Source of the DNA: Mytilus californianus
Taxonomy: Eukaryota > Mollusca > Bivalvia > Mytilida > Mytilidae
Assembly: GCF_021869535.1 (NCBI RefSeq)
Contig: NW_026262701.1
Coordinates: 3,549,501-3,613,500, forward strand
Reading direction: 5' to 3'
DNA length: 64,000 bases
Positions 45,611-57,147 of this stretch are shown one piece after another. The notes under the pieces are model-generated. The model did no database searches, had not been told where the DNA came from, and worked only from the letters and a program-made list of their open reading frames with translations. The first letter of the stretch is position 1. The number at the start of each line of letters is the position of its first letter. Position numbers and translations under genes: made by a program.

Positions 45611-47099
45611 AGATATCGATTGCAATAGAACTGCATTGTCTTTGTAAGTAAAGAGTGGCACAAGACCAGCCACATGGGAAGCTATATTGGTTATTGCTAA
45701 GAGTTTTGTAATGAATTCTTCACAGAAAAAAATCTACGCCCCGAAAGATGCCATTAAGACTTGATAGTTGTCTGATCCTTAAATTTGCCGAGTGTTTACT
45801 ATTACGTATTGCTACTCCCTTCTGATTTTTTCATTACAATTCATTATATGTCTTTGAGTAATATGAATGTTACCGTGTAACTGTCCTTATATATAGTAAA
45901 ATGCCTGTTAGCAAAAGTTTGGTTATTGATGGTAGCACTAAATAGCATTAAATGCTATTTTTATTGCATTTTTAAACTTTGAACAAATTTTGAAGTTTTA
46001 GACAGCTGAACATTATACCATATTTACTAGTGGAGGAACAGTATATGAATTTCCCAGCTCTGCTCACAGTTTTGTATGACCCACCTATTATACTACAGTA
46101 ATATGTTTTTCGGTCTGTGTGTCCGTCAGTATGTTTAGACCAACTGTTTATCTGTTTTAATACCATGAAGTTGAAATCGCATTTACTTAAAAAATTATTA
46201 AATATGCATGTTCATTGTGATGTGAACTTGTGAAAAGATGCCGAATTAGTGTTTAGTGTTTAGACCCTGATTTCTAGGTTACCTTATCGCGGTAATGTAA
46301 TAATGCGAGAGGAGTAATATTGAAGTCCTATTGGACACATATATTTTTGTTTAAGTTTGTAGTTTTATAACCTGCAAATTTGAAAGAATTGTAACTCGGA
46401 AATTGAACGTTTTGTAATGTCTTCCAAACAAATGTTAAAGAAGACAAAGTCTCTACTTTTACCGAGACATATTGCCTGTTCAAAACAATCAGATTTAGAC
46501 AAACAGCTAAACTTCCTATAAGAAGGACGTAAGTCTATTTCAATTGAACTATTGCCACAATAATTGTTCTTATTCTAATATTCCTCTTGAATGATCTTAA
46601 AATAATAATATAATTGTTTCTCTGGGGACGGACACGTTGTTTCTTTAAAATATAACTAATTAGCATAAAATACGGGTTTAATTTGATTTTCACTGTAGCT
46701 ATAATTAGCTCTGTAGATTTATGTCTCTTTAATGGTTGGTAAATGACATTATAAATTTGCACGAATCCACTCTTTATAATTGTTATGAATAAAAGAAAAC
46801 GTTGCCTATACCTAAATGGAACAGCAACCGGACGACACAAAAAAAAACGACATGTAGAGGGAAACATAATGTTAATTTAAGTCTTCAACAATAAAGATGA
46901 TATGTCAAGTCTATTAAAGTTGTGAATAAGTTAAACACTAACAATGAAAGATCTCCCATGATAACCAAATTTTCCAAAAAGAAACGGCAAACAAATACGT
47001 TACGTTATGACAAAGACTACCACTGAAGATATATCTGACAAGGGACAGGAACATGAGACGTTATTAAACTAGTTATTTTATATCTCAACCTTCTCTATT
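45611..47099. other. Intron 1, nothing recognised
   Basis: AT-rich sequence. The minus ORFs at 45972-46166 and 46535-46867 (64 and 110 codons) have no recognisable domain. Confidence 0.4.
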
Positions 47100-49260
47100 T
47101 AATATCAATTCAATTCAATTCAAATCTGTATTGCCATTATACTTAATTATACTAAATAGAATGTTACACAACATAACGAAATGAAAACAAACAATATCAA
47201 TAAGATCATTTATATACATTATGAAAGTAAATATTTCAAAAGTCCCCTGTCCTCAGTTATATAAACTGTTTTATAAAGGATCCAAGATTATTTACCCTAA
47301 TGTGTGATCTTGGGTTGAGGATATATATCATTCAATCTATATCATTTAAATCTATAACTTGTGTGTTCTTATTTATCAAAAAATCAAAATCAAACTTTTC
47401 TAATATTACTGTTAATATCACAATATAAAAAAATGAATTTCGTGTTAAATTTTATTGTAGTTTTTGCATAATTTTTCTTCTATTGGTATTTTAAAATATC
47501 TTCGCTTTTCTGTTAATAAATTGTGGTCACTTATTCTACGTTTTGTTATCAGTATTTCTTCTGTATTATATAGTTTTACATGTTTATAAATAGTGAGTTT
47601 ACTGTTGTCCTTTATATCTGTTATTTTATCATTTACTAGTTTTTCATAAAAATACTTCAATTTTAGTTATAGTTTGAGGTATCTTATGTGAGAAACATTA
47701 TCAATGTGTCCAAATCTATACCCGTTTCTTCTAACATACGTGTAACATATGAAAACCAAGATTAAATTCCGAAAGAGTCAAGGTTTTGAGTTCTAGAGAA
47801 AGTCTCTCTAAATCAGCTTTTGCACCTAAATTTTTTTATGAAGTTTTTCGAGTTCCCTATATATATTTACAAAACTGTAGGTGTAACTTTTCTAAAGGAG
47901 TTTTATCAATAAAATAAAAAGGGTCTAATTGTTTTCCTGAATTATTTGCTCTCTTTTTAGTCCTAAATTGTTGTTCAGTTGTTTTCCTCCAATAGTTGAT
48001 GTGTTTCCCACGGTTTTGGTTTGTGACCCGGATTCATTTTTTCTCGATTAATCGATTTTATGACTATTGAACAGCGGTATACTACTTATGCCTTTATTTA
48101 TATAAGGATCATTTGCTAAATGAACTACTATGTGACTTTAAAGCAAAGAGAACTTCATACCACATCTTCTTATTTTTATATTATTTAGCTTTTTTGGTTA
48201 GATCCATAGTGCTTTGAGAAAATTTTCCATTTTTTTTTTTATCAACATTCCTAAAAATTTATACTCATTTGTGTCTGATATTGGAATATCTTTGTATGTT
48301 ACAAATGAGTGAGCTTTTTTGGAACAGTTTTACTTTATAACCGTAGCTTTAGTTTTATTTAGATTAACACTAAACTACCAAACATCACAAACAAGACTTA
48401 AATTGTTTAAATTTTTTTGTAATCCCTCTTTAGATTCAAATGCAAATAGAAGAGAATAAATATTTCAAGAAATCAATGTTACTGGATCTAAATTTCTTTT
48501 ATCTAACTTTTTGATTACATCATTTATAAAAAATATTACATAATAAGGGACTCAATTAATCCACTTGTTTTACCCCACTTGAAATAATAAAATATTTTGA
48601 AAATTATATTTAATTGAAGATTCTGTTTTATTATATTGCTCTTTTATAACACTGAAAAGAATGTTTTCCAACACCTGTTTTCGCTAGTTTATACATAAAG
48701 ACTTCATACAATGGACCCAAATAGCTTTTCGTTGAGTTGCCCGTCTAAATTTTTTTTCAATCGGCTATTTACAATTGCATTAAAAAAATTTGGTTGACAA
48801 TAAATTAAAGAAATATTTCTGTAGTTATTGGGACCATTCAGGTATCCCGATTTATGAGGAGCTATCATGAAATATTTTTTCCATGTATTTGGATATTTGC
48901 CTGTTTTCAAAATGAGATAAAAAAAAAGTGTAAGAAATGACTATCCTAGCACTGGATATGTATATTTAATATTTTCATTTTAAATTCTGCTGGTCCTGCT
49001 AATTTTCCTGTTTTTTTTTTTAATTAGGGAAATTATATGTTTAATTTCTGTAAAAGTAATAGATTTATCAGTTTCTGTTTTATCTATAAATGAGATAACA
49101 AAAACACTCACTAAACGTACATACAGGCAGTCTTTAACTTGTAGTAAGGTATGAGGGTTGGGACTTTTCAGATGGAGAACAGCAATAAAAGCGCTGTTCC
49201 TTTGCCTTTTGTGTTTTTTACTGTGCATATACTGATTTTGTGTCATAGAAATTTAGAAAT
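47100..49260 (-). pseudogene. Non-LTR retrotransposon (LINE) RT relic
   Basis: Read on the minus strand: an RT start with KTGKYPNTWKKYFMIAPHKS and NNYRNISLIYCQPNFFNAIV (48910-48704), the RT palm/thumb near 48240-48480 (EGLQKNLNNLSLVCD, then VNLNKTKATV), and a C-terminal piece with HNLLTEKRRYFKIPIEEKLC (47660-47445). Blocks are in different frames with stops. An imperfect (ttgaa)n tract at about 47105-47122 could be the 3' microsatellite tail, as in CR1/Jockey-type elements. A foreign segment at 47968-48190 splits the element. The element lies antisense in intron 1. Confidence 0.75.
47968..48190 (+). repeat. Family C and family A fragments inserted in the LINE relic
   Basis: 'ttgatgtgtttcccacggtt', 'aacagcggtatactact' (family C) and 'cataccacatcttcttattt' (family A end) lie between LINE segments. 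Confidence 0.55.
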
Positions 49261-49441
49261 AACGAATATAGTAGGTTTTTTTCCATGTGTCCTCCATAGA
49301 ACATACACATTGACTAAGAAATCTTGAAGATTTTGTTGTTTCTTGCTTCACATGTGTTCTGGACTTTTTGTTTAGTACTAAAGGTCACAAGAAATTTAAC
49401 TAGACCTTTTTCTGATATATATTTCTTTTATAATTTTCTAG

Positions 49442-49671
49442 ATGTTCCAGATTCTAAGAAGTTTGATGTCACTTTAATGATATTACTACTCAGACATCTG
49501 ACAGCCTTGACCCCTCCTCGTGGCGGGTATGAAATTCTACCTACATCCTCAGAAACTACACCTGCTTCTGATTTAGCCAGAATAAAATACTATAGAAACG
49601 TCATGGCTCATCTTGATGATGGTAAAATAAAGAATACAGAATTTTTCAAAGCATGGGATGATATAACTGGT
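49442..49671 (+). CDS. HEPN (DZIP3-type) domain gene, second coding exon
   Basis: An acceptor 'ttttctag' (49434-49441) is followed by 230 bases that complete the split codon and encode 76 residues, including DVTLMILLLRHLTALTPPRG and ARIKYYRNVMAHLDDG. The stretch R-N-V-M-A-H fits the HEPN Rx4-6H motif, which in active HEPN ribonucleases supplies catalytic residues. The exon ends in phase 0 at GGT|GTAGGT, joining exon 3 as DITG-AIGRLGG. An alternative donor two bases earlier (G|GTGTAG) would shift the frame. The frame is fully open, unlike every other coding-like block nearby, which argues for selection. Confidence 0.87.
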
Positions 49672-50125
49672 GTAGGTAGCATTTAATGCACACTTCTGTT
49701 TATCGTAAAACATTTATTTATTGGTCACAAAATGCGTTTGTGAAATATTGCCATCACTTGAGGTTCATCATTCATCTATCCTACATTAACTTTTCATATT
49801 TTATCAAAATTGGGCCTTTGGGTATCAAACATTGAAAAATAAATGTAGGGATTCTTAACCAAAATAAAACTGTTATACATCAAGTTGAATTGTTAAAAGT
49901 AAATCGTACTTGGTCTCCTTCTTGAAACGCAGGAGGAACTTCTGCTTTTATTAAGCATTAATTTCAGTAATCAGAGTGATTTTTCCTTTCATGGTATTTT
50001 ATTATTTTGTAGAACTAACACCGTATATATAAATATTCATTTTTAAAATCTTATTGATATCACTAAACCACATATCGGTCACTAACCGGAATAAAAGGTC
50101 ATCATACCAAAAAGTAAAATTAATT
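49672..50125. other. Intron 2, nothing recognised
   Basis: AT-rich sequence up to the TIR element. Confidence 0.4.
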
Positions 50126-51711
50126 CAGAGCTCCAGATAAGCTGCGTATATGCGTGATCACGCAATACAAATAATTAAAAACCCAATGCAATTGCCCATT
50201 GCAGGGTTCAATAACCCAATTAATTCAAAGGAAAACCCAATTATATGCCAAAACCATGAGTTCTTAACGCATTTATTCGCTATCGTTCGCGTTATTTACC
50301 CTTATCTGATTACAGTCGTCGCGTAAATCTATTTTTAAAATATTTATAATTGGAAATGTCCTTTCGTTCTTAAAATAGAGCCCTGCATCAAGTAGCTGTA
50401 ATGGGTCCCTGTTGGAATTTTCCGTTGCTCAAAAGGTACACGTGTTTATGAAAACATTTCGATCTTCTCGGCGTTTATCCAATTAGCGTGTGACATGCTG
50501 TCATATTTTTTCGAATTGCTCGGGATTTATCATAACATACAATGAATTAAAACGAAAGTAAATGTCCGATAAAAATATTGAATAGAAGCATGTTTTCGGC
50601 TTCTTTTTGATAGCTGAGGGAAAGTTATGATGATAACAAGACTCAGCTAGTGATTTTAGGAAGCGTCCATTGAACGCACGGTCGTGTTTGAAGGTACGAG
50701 AACATTGCTATAGAACGACAAATACGGGGTTTCGTCAAAAACGAAATCAGTTGGAAAAAGTGAAAGGCCAAATCAATTATGACATGATATGTAGTTGGAA
50801 AGCATCGGAAACCAAAAGTTCTGATAAGGGACAACTTAACCCAGATTTATGTAAATTGAATTAAACAAAAACAGTTTATATATTATTTTTTGTCATTTTA
50901 GTTGATGAATGAATACACATATCCGTTTTTTACGTCAAATTATGCAGCTTGACACTTTCTTTGTTTTGGTCTAATTGTTCTGGATGCTTAAGATAGTTGT
51001 CTTATTGGCAAGTGCAGTATAACATTGTCATTTATTTACTTGATGTTGCAGAATTATTTGTAAATTTAAGTTGAATGTGGTCTCCATCATTAAACCACCC
51101 TATAAATCTCAAAGTTTTGGGGGTATATCTTAAATCTGGGAACTACTTTTTATTTTTATTAAAAAGTAGATCTGGCAAATAGGTGAAAGGACTGGCAAAA
51201 CTTTCTTACAGCACCTAAATTTCACATATATTACATAAAAATCTAAACACTTAGCCACACCTACCCCAACTATAAACTGTAGGTGATCATATGGGATCTA
51301 GAAAGGCAATTAGTTACTGTCCAACTAGTGACACCAGCTGCAGTTTACATAAGTTTTGAGAAAATACAAAACTGACAGAACGTTTAAAATGGGACACAAA
51401 TTAAACGTACAATTGCTCGTCAGTGAATAAACCAAATAAAACAGCTAAGCACATATACAAAGAAAGAAACACATTTAAGATGGAAACACATCTGGGGTTG
51501 ATATAATGTGATTATAACATGCCTAAATATTCAATATTGTGTTGATGAAAAAACCCAATACATTAAGGAGCTTGGTGGTGAAAAACCCAATTTCATATTT
51601 GCTTGAGGGGTGAATTGGAATTGATAATGCAATAAAAAAACTTTATCACCCAATTACATAAAAAAATGGTGGGTAAAAACCCCAATTTGTGAATTCTTAT
51701 CTGGAGCTCTG
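50126..51711. mobile_element. 1586-bp element with perfect 16-bp TIRs
   Basis: The ends CAGAGCTCCAGATAAG (50126-50141) and CTTATCTGGAGCTCTG (51696-51711) are exact inverted complements. Subterminal 'aaaacccaat' motifs recur at both ends. The CAGAG terminus is hAT-like, but no 8-bp target duplication is evident (left flank ...aattaatt, right flank taatgggt). A 64-codon plus frame at 50670-50864 (KRNQLEKVKGQINYDMICSW) may be a remnant of a captured or transposase sequence; it has no recognised domain. The right end abuts Gmr1-like element sequence with no 5' part to its left. Confidence 0.7.
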
Positions 51712-52206
51712 TAATGGGTTTGTTTCTATTGTTGATAATACTACTCCTCAGCCTATTGAGAATTTACGGGACACTAGAGCTTCTCAGACTTTATTGTTAG
51801 AAGGTGTGTTGCCTTTGTCCGAGGAGACTTCTGTTGGTGCCTCCGTTTTGTTACAAGGTATGGAGTTACGTTGTATAGATGTTCCCCTTCATCGTGTTTA
51901 TCTGTAGTCAGATTTGATTACTGGACCAGTTGTTGTGGGTGTTCGTCCTACTCTCCCTGTTGATTGTGTTTCATAATTGATATGACATGATCTAGCTAGG
52001 AACAAAGTGGTTGCTGAACCAATTGTTACCAGTGAACCGGTTGTGGATGTTAAATCATCGGAAGATGAAGCTGAACTGTATCCAGCTTGTGTTGTTACTA
52101 GGGCAATGGAAAGAAAACAACAAAATGAGGATTTGCAAGAAGACCAGTTTGATTATTTGGACCTTTCTGACACTTTCCTTGCCGACATTGAAGGTCCCAG
52201 TAGCTA
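51712..52206 (+). pseudogene. Gmr1-like element: aspartic protease region
   Basis: The frame contains IENLRDTRASQTLLLEGVLP, where the retroelement protease active site normally reads D-T/S-G; here Gly is Arg, so the protease is dead. A stop follows VPLHRVYL (51905). A later frame (52007-52206) continues with an acidic linker. The apparent ATG at 51689 lies in the neighbouring TIR element, so that start is spurious. Confidence 0.7.
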
Positions 52207-52252
52207 AGAGAAGGCAATAGTAAGACCACCTAGTACTAACAAGAATGTTATT

Positions 52253-53036
52253 ATGCCATGGCCAGACGTGAACCACCATTCTTTAGACCGAAGGAAATTT
52301 GTTGAAAAACAAAATAAAGACTCTGAGGTTCTTCAGCTCCGCAAGAGGGCTCAACCACAGGAGGAAGCAGACAAAGTGGCCGAATGCTACTACCATCAAG
52401 ACGGCATTTCAATAAGGAATTGGAGGCTCCCTGATGCTACCCCAGAGGAGAAATGGAAAGTGGTATACCAAGTGGTGGTGCTTAAAGTTTATAGGCAAGA
52501 AATTATTGGTCTTGCCCATGACACTACCTTAGCTGGACACTTAGGTATAAGGAAGACTTGCCTTAAGATCTTGCAGCATTTCTACTGGCCCAGACTTAGA
52601 AATGATGTCACAGAATATTGCAAATCATGCTATATATGCCAGGTTGTTGGTAAGCCTAACCAGAAAATACCACCAGCACCACTTTTGCCAATTCCAGCCT
52701 TTGAAGAACCTTTCGATCGAGTACTCATTGATTACGTTGGACCTTTACCGAAGACCAAGACTGGAAATGCGTATTTATTGACGATCATGTTTACATCCAC
52801 TCGCTTTCCTGAGGCTATTCCGTTAAGGAATATCAAGACACCAACTATTGTCAAAGCTCTTATCAAATTTTTCACGCTAGTAGGACTTCCGAAGTCTATA
52901 CAGTCCGACCAGGGTTCAAATTTCATGTCAGGTTTATTTCAGCAGGTCGTTTACCAGTTAGGGATTGCTCAGTATAGTTCAAGTGCTTATCCTCCAGAAT
53001 CTCAAGGTGCCTAAGAACGTTTTCATCAAACATTGA
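52253..53036 (+). pseudogene. Gmr1-like element: integrase N-terminal and core domains
   Basis: The longest ORF in the window (253 codons, 52253-53014). It has an HHCC zinc-binding module (HDTTLAGHLGIRKT ... CKSCYICQ, residues about 88-128), then the core with the first Asp in VLIDYVGPLP and the second in SIQSDQGSNF. The catalytic Glu follows in ERFHQ, just after an in-frame TAA at 53012-53014. The sequence stops at 'cattgaag' (about 53037), where a nested repeat is inserted. Confidence 0.85.
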
Positions 53037-53038
53037 AG

Positions 53039-53460
53039 ATAGATATATAAGAAGATGTGGTATGAATGCCAATGAGACAACTCTCCATCCAAGTGAAAAT
53101 TTATAAAACTAAACCAATATAGGTCAAAGAACGGTCTTCAACACGGAGCCTTGGCTCACACCGAACAGCAATCTATAAAGGGCCCCAAAAATTACTAGTA
53201 TAAAACCATTCAAACGGGAAAACCAACGGTCTAATCGATATAAAAAACGAGAAACACTTATGAACCACATCAACAAACGACAACTACTGAACATCAGATT
53301 CCTGACTTAGGACAGGTGCAAACAATTACAGCGGGTTTCAACGTTTTAATGGTACCAAACCTTCACCCTTATCTAAAACAATAGTGTAACATCACAACAT
53401 AGAAAGACACACTATAAAATATGAATTGAAATGGCTTAACTCAATCAAAGGACATATCAA
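53039..53460 (-). repeat. Dispersed repeat family A
   Basis: Landmarks 'ataagaagatgtggtatgaa', 'acggtcttcaacacggagcc', 'aaagggccccaaaaattact', 'cctgacttaggacaggtgca' and 'taacatcacaacatagaaag'. It is the longest minus copy of the family here. Confidence 0.75.
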
Positions 53461-53999
53461 CACCAGTGAACATACACTGAACAAATACATTTGATCTATG
53501 ATACAATGTAAATACAAAATTAATAAACCAAGGTAAGAATAATTAAAGTAACATGTTATACAGCTGTGAAATGTTAAACAATTTAAGAAAAACAATATGC
53601 TTGAACAAAAAAATCAGCCATTTGCAATTACTTTAAACACAGGTAAATGAAAATAATTTTGTTGTTAGGTATACGTGTACAGTTCAAATGAAGAAAGGAA
53701 ATATTTTTACAAAATAAATAATTTTGATGTTCATAGTACGAAGAAGTGAAAATTAAGAGTAATACAAAACACTTATCAAAGCTGGTATATAGACTAGATA
53801 TAACCCCGAATAAGTAAACATTAAATAACAAAAAAGCATTACAATTAGTACCAACAGGTCAAATAAACAAGAAAGTACGATTTGAGAGTACTCGCAACTA
53901 CTGACAGCTAGTTAAAAGCCAAAAACAATTAATAATAAACAATCATGCATCAGAGACTAAAATCAACTAAAACACATCCCAGGGATTTAGTATTTTAAC

Positions 54000-54345
54000 G
54001 TCATGGACAGTCAAAGAAGACATTATTTCACGACAAAATATTATCCAGATAACGGAAGGTATTATTGAATGTATCAACCAAATGTAATAATGACGTGTCT
54101 TTACTGAGTTTGGTCATAAACTGAGATTCATAGCAATACAGGAATAAATCTGTTATTAAAGGGGTGCAGTTAGTGCCCATAGGAATACCTACTACTTGCC
54201 GATACACTATATCGCCGAAACGTACATATATGTTGTCCAGGAGAAAATTTTAAGCTTCAATCATATCTTCACATTTCCAGTAAGTGTATCTAGCTTACTT
54301 TCCTTTTTCATAACGGAAAAAGGCTTTAAACGAGTTACAGCAAAT
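54000..54345 (-). pseudogene. Penelope-like RT fragment in the nested insertion
   Basis: Minus-strand translation near 54110-54205 gives VVGIPMGTNC followed by PLITDLFLYCYESQF, and near 54022-54070 FRYLDNIL (YIDD altered). It is the same family as 33000-34170, with stops. Confidence 0.65.
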
Positions 54346-54383
54346 AAATTTGCAATGAGATTTTTCAAAAGACCATTTAATTA

Positions 54384-54900
54384 AATCTGAGAACATGATT
54401 AGAACGTTTTGACTTCAATTTGACAGGGACTAGGATGATGGTGTTCACTTTTTACTTTTTGCGGTCCGAGAGGCTGTTCAAGAATCCCTTGGTTTTAGTC
54501 CCTTTGAGTTGGTATTTGGTTATACTGTAAGGAGACCTTTAAAATTGATTAAGGAAAAATGGCGTACTAAACACACTGACTTAAATCTTCTAGACTATGT
54601 ATCTAGATTCAAAGAAAAACGGTATACTGCTTGTCAAATAGCTCAGAACAATTTAAAAACTGTTCAGAATAAGATGAAAATATGGTATGATAAAGATGCC
54701 AGGGACAGAGTTTTTGAGCCTGGTGATAAGGTACTTGTATATTTGCCAGTCCCTGGACATTCTTTACAGGCTAAATATTGTGTTCCTTATACCATAGAGA
54801 GTAAAGTTAATGATTTGAATTATATTATAAAAACACCAGGTCGGCGTAAACAAAATAGAGTGTGACATATTAATATGTTAAAACCATATTTTGAGCGTAC
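54384..54900 (+). pseudogene. Gmr1-like element: integrase C-terminal part with GPY/F-type module
   Basis: The integrase resumes with DDGVHFLLFAVREAVQESLG (two in-frame stops just before), then the ORF 54509-54865. This ORF ends in a GPY/F-like module: FEPGDKVLVYLPVPGHSLQA, KYCVPYTIESKV, then HINMLKPYFER after a TGA stop at 54863-54865. The module anchors integrase to DNA/chromatin in many Gypsy elements. Confidence 0.8.
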
Positions 54901-55530
54901 TAATGAAGGTGACTAAACCAGTTGCCACTTTAGCCATGGTTAACTTGGAGAATGATCATGACAAGCCAGATATAATTGAACCATCTTTTGATTCCAAGAT
55001 TATGAAACAAACTGTTAGATTGTCAAATTTAGACTCAAAACTTGAACATCTGACTTTTGGTCGTAGAGAAAAATTGAAAACTTTGGTATTCCCTTATAAA
55101 AATCTTTTTCCAGATGTGCCAAACAAAACCACTGCTGTTTGTCATGATGTCAATATAGGTGATGCTTCTCCAATTAAGCAACATCCTTACCGGCCCAATC
55201 CACTCAAACTTGAATTTATGAGACAAGAAATTAAATATATGCTTGACAATGATATTATCGAGCCGAGTAACAGTGAATGGAGTTCTCCTTGTCTCCTTGT
55301 GCCTAAACCAGATAAAACCTTTCGTTTCGTTACTGATTTCAGAAAAAGTAAATAAAGTTTCAAAATCTGATTCCTATCCGATTCCAAGGATAGACGACTG
55401 CATTGATAACGTTGGACAAGCAAAATTTGTGAGAAAATTTGATTTATCGAAAGGTTACTGGCAAGTACCATTGACACAGAGAGCTCGTGAAATATCAGCT
55501 TTTGTAAAAACAGACGGCTTATTTTAGTAT
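54891..55530 (+). pseudogene. Gmr1-like element: reverse transcriptase, N-terminal half
   Basis: ORF 54891-55355 contains HPYRPNPLKLEFMRQEIKYM and EWSSPCLLVPKPDKTFRFVT. A frameshift near 55350 moves the read to 55243-55527, with PIPRIDDCIDNVGQAKFVRK and FDLSKGYWQVPLTQRAREIS (RT motif A Asp in FDLSKG). A TAG at 55525-55527 ends this frame just before the MPFGMK box. Confidence 0.8.
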
Positions 55531-56426
55531 ACTGTCATGCCGTTTGGTATGAAAAGTGCTCCAGCTACATTTCAAAGAATGATCAATAATGTTATAAAAG
55601 ATTTGGACTGTTGTTATGCTTATATTGATGATCCTATTGTATGTAGTGATAGCTGGGAAGAGCATTTAACACATTTATATGATACTTTTGATAGATTGTC
55701 ACAATCAAATTTAACTGTAAATCTTGGTAAAAGTGAATTTTGTCAGGCCACTGCTGATTATTTAGGGCATACAGTTGGCCAAGATCAAGAGAAACCTATT
55801 ATGGCTAAAGTGGATGCAATTACCAAATTTCCTCCTCCTACAAATAAAAAACAACTTATGAGATATTTAGGCATGTAGGATTTTACAGAAAATTTTGTTC
55901 AAATTTTGCTATTGTTGTTCAACCATTGACTCATCTTTTACGGAAAGATTCTAAATTCATCTGGAGTGATAATTGTCAAAAAGATTTTGAAAAGAGCAAA
56001 TCAGTTTTAATTAATAGTCCAGTTCTGATCACCTCAGACCTCGAAAAACAATTCAAACTTGCTGTTGATGCAAGCGATGTAGAAGTTGGAGTTTGTTTAT
56101 ATCAAGAAACAGATGATAATGTTGATAAACCTATTTCATATTTTTCAAAGAAATTAGATAAACATCAGAATAATTATTCAACTATTGAAAAAGAGTGTTT
56201 TGCACTGTTGTCTGCACTTCAACATTTTGATGTATATTTAAATCCCACTATGCATCATATTCTTGTTAATACTTATCATAATCCTCTCACCTTCATACAT
56301 AAAATGAGAAACAAGAACCAGAGGTTCACTAGGTGGAGTTTATTGTTCCAGGAATATGATGTTATTGTAAAACATATTAAAGGTAAAGATAATGTAATAA
56401 CAGATGCTTTATCTAGATCTTATTAA
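55531..56426 (+). pseudogene. Gmr1-like element: RT palm and RNase H
   Basis: ORF 55537-55878 begins MPFGMKSAPATFQRMINNVI and holds the catalytic YIDD in CCYAYIDDPIVC, then a stop/frameshift after LMRYLGM. ORF 55926-56426 is RNase H: LAVDASDVEVGVCLYQ (first Asp), YSTIEKECFALLSALQHFDV (Glu), and HIKGKDNVITDALSRSY at the end (last Asp). A middle residue region reads LVNTYHNPLTF, where a DH pair is usual, so one catalytic Asp appears lost. Confidence 0.85.
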
Positions 56427-56499
56427 CACACTGTATACATACTATGTATTTTCGTATATATTGTTTATGAACAGTTCTTGTTACACTCAAACTTTTTTT

Positions 56500-56510
56500 A
56501 AGGGGAGAGG
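56500..56510 (+). promoter_or_regulatory. Polypurine tract of the Gmr1-like element
   Basis: 'aaggggagagg' lies directly before the LTR start TGTTA, the usual place of the plus-strand primer. Confidence 0.8.
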
Positions 56511-57147
56511 TGTTATGATATTGTAACTATCATATTTATTTAGTTGGCCTAATTTGTTTTGTGTGGCCTTATGATATGTTTACACATTTGTACTTGTTTA
56601 CAAAATGATATTGTAACTGTGCACTTTAGAAATCACTGCAACAATCATAGAGACTGATGGAATGATTAGAACTTTTTATTTGACTTACATAACGATTCCA
56701 GAATGATTATAACAAAAGATGCGTAATTTAAACTTCTTACATTGTTCTAGAGGTTTCCGTTCTAAAGTTTTCTAGGAGTTTCCTTTCTATAGTGTTCTAG
56801 AAGTTTCCGTGACAACTATATATATACAGACACTAAAGTTAAACTTTCAGACATAGACTTAGACATTGGATTCTAAGAAGTTCTCTGCAGTTGTTGAATT
56901 GACACTTTTATTTACGAACAACATCATACTAGATTGTGACCTATTGGACGTAATACTGTTTGGATTCCCGATATGAATTTCCGGATAAAGAGAAGACAAA
57001 AGATCGGACATATATTTTGACAGTTAAGTTGACATTTCTATTTGTGTAATACTTCTTGTAAACTTATGTATAATAAATCTTGTTGAATTTTATTATTGAT
57101 TTGTGTCTTTTGTTGGCTACAATTTAATGGTGATCCTGGTCGTAACA
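56511..57147 (+). repeat. 3' LTR of the Gmr1-like element
   Basis: 637 bp bounded by TGTTA (56511) and TAACA (57147), a 5-bp inverted terminal repeat with TG...CA ends. A TATA-like 'tatatatac' lies near 56819 and an AATAAA signal near 57071. No second LTR is present in the window. Confidence 0.75.

Larger units (their letters stand above)
53037..54383. mobile_element. Nested insertion splitting the integrase
   Basis: About 1.35 kb separates two integrase segments that otherwise join. It consists of a family A copy (53039-53460), AT-rich filler and a minus-strand Penelope-like RT fragment (54000-54345). A target duplication was not evident. The association may mean that family A sequences and Penelope-like elements belong to one composite unit; compare 57148-58300, where they are also adjacent. 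Confidence 0.7.
51712..57147 (+). mobile_element. Gmr1-like LTR retrotransposon, 5'-truncated, order PR-IN-RT-RH
   Basis: Recognisable blocks follow each other on the plus strand: protease (51.7-52.2 kb), zinc-binding and catalytic core of integrase (52.25-53.04), a 1.35-kb nested insertion, integrase end with GPY/F module (54.38-54.9), RT (54.9-55.9), RNase H (55.9-56.43), polypurine tract and 3' LTR. In ordinary Ty3/Gypsy elements integrase lies after RNase H; this copia-like order with Gypsy-type sequences is the hallmark of the Gmr1 group. Gag and the 5' LTR are absent. Stops and frameshifts make it inactive. It lies in intron 2, sense orientation. Confidence 0.85.

Noticed and set aside
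51689..51907. Separate 72-codon gene starting at 51689
   Set aside because: The first codons lie in the right TIR of the neighbouring element; the rest is retroelement protease with a mutated active site.
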